Shown: one piece after another, positions 56,481 to 64,000 of the stretch
How the letters are laid out: every line of letters begins with the position of its first letter
Numbering within the stretch: position 1 is the stretch's first letter
Source of the DNA: Hydrangea macrophylla
Lineage: Eukaryota > Streptophyta > Magnoliopsida > Cornales > Hydrangeaceae
Length of the DNA: 64,000 bases
Assembly (NCBI GenBank): GCA_033977485.1
Contig: CM066993.1
Span: 71,960,864-72,024,863 of the forward strand
Reading direction: 5' to 3'
Position numbers and translations under genes: made by a program
The notes under the pieces: generated by a model
Seen by the model: the letters and a program-made list of their open reading frames with translations, nothing else
Told to the model about the DNA's origin: nothing
Database searches by the model: none

Positions 56481-57810
56481 TAGAGGACAGTCCTTGCACA
56501 CATGTCCTAATCTGACTGCAGCTCCTAATGGTGATGTAGCCTTCAAAGCTTTCTCTAAACGATGAGGTAAGATACCCAATCTCCGAATAGTATTAACAGA
56601 TATGAACGAAAGAGCAGCACCCGTATCAAATAACACTTTAACATGAGAGTTAAACAGAGTTAATGTACCTTCCACTGCTTGATGATCAGGTTGAGCTTCT
56701 CCATAATCTCCTTCTTCATACACAGTTCCATCATATCCTGCTGCATCAGGGATAACAACATTCAAGCGAGTCTGACGCTGTTGACCATAAGTCACCTGCT
56801 TAGGAGCAGTGCACAACCTGCTGATGTGACCTGGTTCACCACAGTTGAAGCATACTATTCCTTGCTGAGCAGCACGCCTTGGTGCCTTGCAATCTCGAGC
56901 CAAATGACCAGGATTGCCACAGTTGAAACATTTCCCAGCGTTGCTCCCTTCTCCTACCCGGGGTGGAGTCGGATAGGTAATAGCCTGGGTCTTCTTGCTC
57001 CCATCGAAATTCCTCTTCTGCCCTTGGGTACGATTCATTGATGGTCTATTCCCAAAATTACCCCTTTGAGGCGGCCGAAATTCAAATTGCTTTCGGTTTT
57101 ACTCGAGCATCCTCTTCCAGGTCAGTAGCCAAACCAACAAGTCCTTCAAACAATTTATCTAGGTGGCCGAGAGTTAAGCGACGAATCTGCGGTGTCAGCC
57201 CTTGATTGTACTTACGGATCTTCTTCTCCTCAGTATCAACCAGGTGTGGAGCGAACCGAGACAGTCTCTCGAACTGTGTGGTGTACTCTTGCACCGACTT
57301 GGTTCCTTGCGTCAGATCCATGAATTCCTTCTCTCTTCTATGCCTCTCCATAGCCGGGAAGTACTTTTCCAGAAATCTCCCCTTGAACGCAGTCCACGTC
57401 ATCCCCATTGCAGCTCCATTCCCGATAGTAGCTATAACCGAATCCCACCAATCTGCGGCAGCATCGGTCAATTGAAACGTAGCCAACCTCCTCTTATCCA
57501 TCTCGTTGCACTGGACAGCTTCGAACATGCGGTCCATCTGTCTTAACCACTGTTTCGCTTTCCAGGATTCCGCGGTACCCGCAAACTACTCGGGCCTTAG
57601 TGCATGAAATCTCTCCAGCAATTTGTCTCCAGTTTGACGGTCTCGTCGGTTGTCATTCGTATTACCGATTCTTTCCAACCGTCTGATAAACGCTTCGAAC
57701 ATCCCCATAGGATCAGCAACCTCGGGTGCTCCCTCGATCAAGTTCCTGTTTCTCCTCAGTCCCCCAGCCATTCTATGCATGATAATGATGAACAGATGAG
57801 AAACATGCAT
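56481..57810 (-). pseudogene. gag and protease of copy C, broken
   Basis: Gag starts at 57,810 with MHVSHLF. A TAG at 57,586-57,588 interrupts it; the same frame continues to about 57,082, where the frame changes after DARV. The rest, from 57,038, has both CCHC knuckles ([14 protein letters not shown] and the [10 protein letters not shown] knuckle) and the protease DTGA, ending in TAG at 56,478-56,480. Two stops and one frameshift make it inactive. Confidence 0.9.
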
Positions 57811-58067
57811 GAAGCAGTACTATGAAGCAATTTAAATGACACGACATTTCAAAGAGTATATTTTATATATAACTTCTCGATCAAGTTGATACAAAAGGCG
57901 TGTATGATCAGATCAATGCCTACCCTATGGGTTAGGACGCATACAAGAGTTAATGTTACAAAAATGGGGTCATTGCCCTACACTCTAATGCATGTAATTA
58001 CAGTTTGCAAAAAGAGATAGAGCTAATAGTCAAAAGTAATTAATATGTACAAGTCATAACTAGAACG

Positions 58068-58687
58068 TCAATTGTCTCCATAAGCAGCTATCAGGAGATC
58101 TAGAGAATCGACGGGGCGAAATCGCTGCACCAAGAACGGACCAACCCCGTCATAACCGTGAGAGGTCGACAATGAAGCAGGCATAGGGGCATCTGCCTCA
58201 ACTACCATCTCCTCAGGTAAGGCTAGCTCAAGTGCTAGCTCAGCCTCTAGGTCAGCGGCTAAGTCACCTAGACCTATGCCATCCTCCACATCCTCTCCAC
58301 CTACTGGGACCACATGAACAACCCCAACATTGTCCTCGGCGATGGGAACTACTGGTGGGGGCATCTCTAACTGAGCCAAATGGGCGTGCACAATCTGGAT
58401 CTCGAGGGGAAGATAGAAAGCATCGCTACCGACCAACCTCAAAATCTGAACCAAAACCAAGCGCTGAGCCTCTGCAAAGTAACGAAGCTCTAGGCGGATA
58501 CGAGTCGAGTCAAGTCAACTAAGCCTACCACGTGAACCTGGTGCCATACGTTAGATACTACGGTAGATGTGGCCAACTGCTCAACGGCCGCATGATACAA
58601 GTCAAGAAAGGCTGGGATCACTGCCCCAGGTGTCACAAAGTGTCCCCCAAATCCGTCTGGTACATATAGTGGATGAGCTGGATCCAT
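58068..58687 (-). pseudogene. Extra ORF of copy C
   Basis: Homologue of the 204-codon ORF of element B: N-terminal part 58,687-58,490 (65 codons, MDPAHPLYVP), then a break, then 58,460-58,068 ending AAYGDN. Conservation of the frame over most of its length, including the acidic Leu/Ala-rich stretch, supports a real coding role when the family was active. Confidence 0.7.
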
Positions 58688-58886
58688 ACCTGATAAAAAG
58701 GTACTACTTAAGTCAGGAAAGAGATAATCTTAGGCGTTTGGGTTCGGGGTCTATCCTCCCTGTCGTATCATCAGGTGTGCAAAGCTTAAGCTAACAGATC
58801 GTGGAATCGAGTCTAAACTGGTAAACCCTAACCTGGCTAAACTATCTTGAGATAAATAATAACCTGGCTCTGATACCACTAAATCC

Positions 58887-61834
58887 TGTCACGCCCCGAC
58901 GTAGCATAAATATGGAAAGCATTTAATTTCCTTTATGGACCCGTAGGTCGCGACAGTTTGAAGGATCGATTCCGTCCCAAACGTCGAACAACAAACATAA
59001 TAATCAGAGCAGAGCAATCAAGGCTTATAAAATTTTTCTAACTTATTACATCTTATGATACGGGGTCAACTAAGGCACAGACCGCCTTGAAACAAAACAA
59101 TAACTTAAAGTCCATTACAGTCATCCTTATTACAAATCAGTCATAACTTAAAACATATAAACTTAAAGCATATAATAATTAAACAGTTTTCTCATCCGAG
59201 AGTAGCCGTTCTCAAATAGCATAGTCATAAGATTCCTCCTGATTGTAACCTGAAAAGCCTGAACACGAATGTCCAGGATGCATCAACGTCGTCAGCTTCA
59301 AGAAGCTGGTGAGTATTAAAAACATAACTCGAATGTAAAACATACTCATTTACCATTTTTCCAATTCCCATTTAAATCCACAAGTTTATATTTAAGATAA
59401 AGAGTTCGTTTAAGAAAACAGCCACAATATTATTTAAAATATAAATTCACATACATGTGACAGTGTATGAGGACGATGCACCATCTCATCTGACCGACTC
59501 TTTTCTCTCGACAAAACCCAACAACCCAACATCACACACCGGTATCTTTGAAACGCTAAGATAGCCACACTTTAGCACAGGGGTGCCAGGGAATGTCCAG
59601 TTTGCCTCACACTTTGGTCCGGGGTACCAGGGAGTGTCCATTGCCTCACACTTTGACTACCTAATCCGCCATGCAAATACCGGAGGAACCCTCACGCAGT
59701 ATCCAGACTCGGGTATCAGGGAGTGTCCGTAGGCCACACTTTAGCACTTCCATGGGTGCCAGGGAATGTCCAAGTTCGGCTTCACACACTTTGACGCTAC
59801 CATGGTCGTCAGGGAGTGTCCACTTTTGCCACCGTCGCATTTCAAAGACACCCTCGCCGCAATCTCGATCACAACACACTTTGGTACTCACTTACCAGGG
59901 AGTGTCCACATCACAATCTCAACCGCACTCACTGTACCACACAGACCATTACTCTTTTCCATACTGACCAACATTCACACTCACCATGCATGTACAACTG
60001 ACTCCACATGTATGTCATGAAACTGTAAAACATGCGACAATACACTGAAATATAAATACAACATGCGTACGGGGATTGACAAGTCACCATTCAACGTCCA
60101 AATCGTTCAAACATAACCAATTAAGATTCTGATTTAATAATTTTCCCAAACAGGGCCTTAACAGTCCCTAAAAGTTGAATCAAACAGTCCCTTAACACCA
60201 AACAAGCAAAACCAGAATCTGCCAGAAATCGCGCGCGCGGGCCGCTCGCGCGACCTGCCCCTTTTTCGTTTTATTATAAAAACCTTTTCTTTCTGCCTGA
60301 AATCAGACACCTCGCGCGCGCGAAAGGTCTCTCGCGCGACCCTCGCTCGCACGACCTCCCTATTTTCATTTTATTTTATAAAACCTTTCTGTCTGCCTGA
60401 AACCACGCGGATTGCGCGGGCGGCTCGCTCGCGCGAGGGGTCGCTCGCGCGGGCCGCTCGTGCGATCCTCGCGCGCGCGATCGTGGCGCGAGTTGATGAT
60501 GAGGCTTCGTCTTCTTCCCCAGAATTCCTATGTTTCAGTTTTAAGGGTCCATTTTGACCCATTTTGCAATTCCGAATTAAATATGGCAAGTAATATATGG
60601 ATCTCTCTGGTTTTTGACGAGGATTAATAATCTACGATCAATTTAACATAATTCAAACCGTAGCTCACAAATTTTATGAAAAATTAAAAGTTGTCAAAAC
60701 TTAATTCTTAATATACTTTTTCATATGGACAAATTAGGCCTCCATACTTTAAACATAGTCTATATATACCATATTCTTTCATAATTATCTAAGAAAATGA
60801 ATTTTGGTTAAGATTGAAAAATCTTGATTTCTAGCTTTGAAGTTCATACGTACAATCAACAATGGTGTATTATCAACTAAGCTATACTAACAGTAAATAA
60901 GCATGTATTACATCCAAAGTGAGTTGGTAATACTCACTGTGATATAGATTGAAGAAGTTGTTGAGAAAGATATAAGAATTTAGCAACCAAATAAAAGCTT
61001 TGGCTATGGTGATGTACTTCCTCTTACTCTAGAAAATGTGTAGAACTCTCTGTGTATCTCTCTCAACTCTCTCTGTGTCTGTGAAGTGCAGCAAGAGTGG
61101 TGTGCAAAATGTGAGCTGTGATTGTGTTTATAAAGAGTCACAAGAGCTTGGAGCCCAAGTTCCTTCACCAAGGGTTAATCACCCAATTAAACACACTAAT
61201 CTCTTAGACAATCTGCAGGTTAGCAAGGTTAACACATGCTGAATTATACATACGTATTACTACACTGATGAATTAGCTCAACAATTACACCAAAGGTCAA
61301 GTATAGGCTAGTAGGGGGCAAGCTTGAGTTGTTTGGGAAAAACAACTTGTGGCCTTAGGAATACATACACACACAAAGCATCCCCAAACAAGCCCAACCC
61401 AATGATTAGTTACAATAAATAGATATAAAGCAATTGTCGTTTCATGCTTTACGTCAATTCAAAATCTGTGAAAGTTCAACGCGGCGTAGACAGTTTTAAA
61501 CATAAACTGGTATTTTCGGGATACGGTGTTCATCCCAAAAATATAGAAAATTCATTTTATCGAAAGAAACAATTTTCCGGTTTTATAAAAATACAGTTTG
61601 AGTTAAAAGAAATTATTTTCACCATTTTGAAATACAGTTTTGAAATCTAACACAAGTGTTGCTAATTTTTATAAAAATTGCAATTTGACCCCAACCAAAA
61701 TCTTAACTTGAAACCAAACCAGAAATAAAGTTTAGAATACGAGAATTGAAATTAACATAACAGAAATCAATACTAATTGAATTTAAATATGACGATGCAA
61801 AATACAATAATAAATGAAAATGCAGGTTGTTACA
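58887..61834 (-). repeat. 5' LTR of copy C
   Basis: 2,948 bp, TGTCACGCCCCGACG to GCAGGTTGTTACA on the plus strand. It contains the inverted GGGAGTGTCC/GGGAATGTCC array at about 59,580-59,910 and CGCG blocks at about 60,228-60,492. The GTGGTT minisatellite of element B is reduced. Confidence 0.9.
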
Positions 61835-61860
61835 TTGTTAATTTATCCAAACCAACTAGA

Positions 61861-62012
61861 GAGCATTTTTGCTCACCCCTTGCTAACCCAGGATCCACTG
61901 GCTGATATGTGTCCAATTCTAGTAATTATGGTAATAATGTAGGGCAAAATGGAAACAGAATAGGACATGTTGCTCCGTGGAGGCCTGGGTGATTAAGGGT
62001 GAGCAAAAATGT
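61861..62012. mobile_element. MITE with AGCATTTTTGCTCACCC ends
   Basis: GAGCATTTTTGCTCACCCC at the left matches GGGTGAGCAAAAATG at the right; the homology continues inward to CCCAGG and CCTGGG. About 150 bp, non-coding, 27 bp beyond the end of copy C. Confidence 0.65.
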
Positions 62013-62094
62013 TTTCGACAAACTAATTTATACATCTTAGACTTTTAGTCCTGGAATCATGGTTGGCTTCCAAATGGAACCTTAGGCCTCGTTT

Positions 62095-62328
62095 GTTTCG
62101 CAGGATTAAGGAGGGGATAGAGGGGGATTGGATTAATAGTCCCATTTAATTGAGTAATCCAGTGTTTGGCAAGACCATTTTGCTCGGGACTAATTGCCCA
62201 TTTTAAAATAATAGTCCCCCATATGGAGGACTAAGTTATACCATAGGGAATGTGGTATTATTAGTCCCAGGACTATCCATTAAATGAGACTAATTGTCCA
62301 ATCCCCCCTCTGACATCCAAATGTGGCC
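62095..62328. mobile_element. Tourist-like MITE with TTA duplication
   Basis: Starts GGCCTCGTTTGTTTCG and ends CATCCAAATGTGGCC; flanked by TTA at 62,092-62,094 and 62,329-62,331. Termini and the 3-bp duplication are typical of PIF/Harbinger-linked elements. Interior words ATTAGTCCC and GGGACTAAT form further inverted repeats. Confidence 0.85.
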
Positions 62329-62331
62329 TTA

Positions 62332-62541
62332 ATGTTTGGGTTGTGTCAATTGAAATTGAAATCAAATATGTTAATGTTATAAAACTAGTAATAAAAGTAA
62401 TCAAACAAAGGGACACATATTTCACGTGGTTCGGCAATTTGCCTACGTCCATTGCGGAGGGGGATCATCTTTGATTATTGATGGAATTTATACAACTCAA
62501 GCACTCACTCCCAGTATATCAGAACACAGATATTATTTCTC
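62332..62541. other. Unassigned repeat sequence
   Basis: Contains CACGTGGTTCGGCAATTTGCCTACGTCC, seen here at 62,433-62,460, a phrase I associate with internal or LTR parts of plant retroelements. No gene is visible and no boundary can be defined. Confidence 0.3.
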
Positions 62542-62724
62542 GAGTAATGCTAGAGTCACAAAAGAGTCACAAAGAGATGCTCACAAAAGGATGTGGCATC
62601 CCATGTGGCACCCATGTGGCAGTAGGACCCATCACACTTAACTCTGCCACATGGGTGACACATGTGCTGCCACATCCTTTTGTGAGCATCTCTTTGTGAT
62701 TCTTTTGTGATTCTAGCATTACTC
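62542..62724. mobile_element. MITE with GAGTAATGCTAGA ends
   Basis: GAGTAATGCTAGAGTCACAA at the left and the inverse TTGTGATTCTAGCATTACTC at the right; arms of about 60 bp continue through CACAAAGAGATGCTCACAAA and the GATGTGGCA word. Open frames on both strands through it are artefacts of the inverted repeat. Confidence 0.75.
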
Positions 62725-63473
62725 TTATTTTTTTCTGCTTTCTATCTCTCTCTTCTATCAGTGTTTCTCTTGCTTTTGTATCTATATATATATATATATA
62801 TCTACCAATATGCATACCCTGAAGTCCCTTTTATAGAGTTCACAAAGGAGACGAGGAGAAATTTGTGGCTAAAATTATACACAAGATGTGATTGAAATCA
62901 CATAGCATTAATTGAGAGGGAGTAAAAGTCTTGAAGCATTTAATGGGGAAGGCAACCATATTAGTTCATAACAAGTAAGAATATATATATATATATATGC
63001 TAGTTTTGAAGCTCGTGCGATGCACGAGATATGTGATTGTAATCAGTTTGATATTTTGAGCAAAAAATAAATAAAAATCAGTTTGATGTATTTATTAGAG
63101 TCCGTTTGTCTGTGCAAATGTTTATGCGATTTTAATCATGATTGGTAGATGGGCTTAAAAGTAGAACTACTTATTATGGATTGGGTGTTTGGTTGATATG
63201 TTGTGCAACTGCTTATGTTGTCAAAATAGCATATGAATGTGTTTGGTTCCATGATAGTAGAACATGGTTTTGAGTATACAAATATCAATTATGCCCTTAG
63301 ATTATAATATTTCCATGTTATTAAAATGCCAATAATTAATTTTAATTCTATAAATAGTCCAATAGATCTTTCGAAATCATGTTAGTAGTATTTCATGCAT
63401 GTGAATGAAATAATTAATGTTTCGTTTAAAATTTGAATTTTTTTAATATAGACACATAAAATATGATGGGTGA
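62725..63473. other. AT-rich DNA with reversed Helitron end
   Basis: TA runs at about 62,782-62,800 and 62,982-62,998. At 63,000-63,003 CTAG is followed by TTTTGAAG and the hairpin CTCGTGCGATGCACGAG (about 63,012-63,028): inverted, this is a Helitron 3' end with hairpin and CTAG, on the minus strand. The 5' end of this element was not found. A motif AGTCCGTTTGTCTGTG at about 63,099 faces an inverse ACAGAGACAAAC at about 63,858, suggesting a further DNA element spanning the next MITE. Confidence 0.45.
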
Positions 63474-63648
63474 GTAATGCTATGCTTCACAAATTTTAAT
63501 TTACATCCCGAATAGGTTCCCAATACATGTGGTAGTGGACTCACTTGATTTTAATTTGAGAATTTCTACCATTATTGAGAGTGAGCTCACTATCACATGT
63601 GTTGAGAACACATTTAAGACACAAAATTTGTAAGGCATAACATTACTC
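63472..63648. mobile_element. MITE with GAGTAATGCTATGC ends
   Basis: Left GAGTAATGCTATGCTTCACAAA and right TTTGTAAGGCATAACATTACTC are inverted with small differences. About 177 bp, non-coding. Ends are related to the MITE in the LTP intron at 22,906. Confidence 0.7.
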
Positions 63649-64000
63649 ATAACAATTATTTCGTAGAAGGGATACAAAAGTAAATTAGTAGATCTCACAA
63701 AATGCGATAAGAAATAAGCTACCCCAAGTCTACTTATAGCTGATCACAAGAGTTCACGTTCAAAAGGTGGGGTCCACCATAAATGGTATGGTAATCAAAC
63801 ACTTACCAATCTGCTTATGGGTTTGGATCGTGCGATAGGTGTAACAGAACACAGAGACAAACAAGGTCTTAGTTGAGACTTATGAGATACGTTGTCTTAC
63901 AATCTGAACATAATCTGTGATCAACAAACTTATTTGACATTTTGTGAAAGAACTTCTAAATTATTCAATTATGATAGATGCGCGGCTCGAGAAAACTACC
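63649..64000. other. Right edge of window, no gene recognised
   Basis: AT-rich DNA with the possible element end noted at about 63,858-63,870. Nothing else can be supported. Confidence 0.35.

Larger units (their letters stand above)
51699..61834 (-). mobile_element. Ty3/gypsy retrotransposon B, second copy (copy C), inactive
   Basis: On the minus strand: 5' LTR 61,834-58,887, primer site complement GGCTCTGATACCA at 58,866-58,878, extra ORF, gag-pol, purine tract complement at 53,290-53,301, and a 3' LTR that is cut short (53,288-51,699). Gene order and sequence match element B closely. The truncated left end prevents a target duplication test; the right flank is TTGTT. Confidence 0.92.

Noticed and set aside
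62426..62815. Overlapping frames of 70-80 codons on both strands
   Set aside because: They run through a MITE inverted repeat and are near mirror images.

Overview
The window is plant nuclear DNA, almost certainly from a eudicot. It is AT-rich, full of nested LTR retrotransposons, MITEs and Helitrons, with one intron-containing host gene and fragments of two or three others. No bacterial, organellar or viral gene organisation is present. The exact species cannot be read from the sequence.

Layout. 1-5,030: small inverted-repeat elements, a possible decayed host gene (about 1,550-2,270) and a 213-bp solo LTR with a perfect target duplication (4,443-4,655). 5,057-13,959: a complete but decayed Ty3/gypsy element (family A, chromodomain class) with 2.1-kb LTRs and a GTTTG duplication. 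It splits an older short inverted-repeat element whose halves lie at 5,031 and 13,960-14,794; the right half also carries a small copia-like solo LTR. 15,664-18,238: a 5'-truncated family A remnant on the minus strand. About 18,248-21,457: a dead hAT element with a BED-finger transposase. 21,810-24,411: the only intact host gene, a three-exon GPI-anchored non-specific lipid-transfer protein on the minus strand. 25,654-39,300: a Helitron-like element containing a nearly intact family B gypsy element (25,816-37,588, 3-kb LTRs, one in-frame stop in gag-pol, an extra open reading frame before gag). 40,768-44,002: a second Helitron of the same family. 44,542-45,762: small Helitron-like ends and an inverted copy of the DNA just upstream of the lipid-transfer gene. 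46,298-48,840: exons of a TMEM214-like gene, broken by a stop codon and a family A solo LTR with AATCT duplications. 49,527-51,190: duplicated MITE clusters around a large palindrome. 51,699-61,834: a second family B copy on the minus strand, with several stops and a truncated 3' LTR. 61,835-64,000: four or more MITEs and a reversed Helitron end.

Relative ages follow from the nesting. Family A LTRs differ at several percent of sites by eye; the two LTRs of the forward family B element differ at about six visible sites plus one Stowaway MITE present in only one of them, so B moved recently. I found no new multi-gene system. The points most worth checking are the extra ORF in family B, the ordered short-motif arrays inside both LTR families, the missing target duplication around the young B element, and the 0.8-kb inverted repeat that brackets about 20 kb including the Helitrons.
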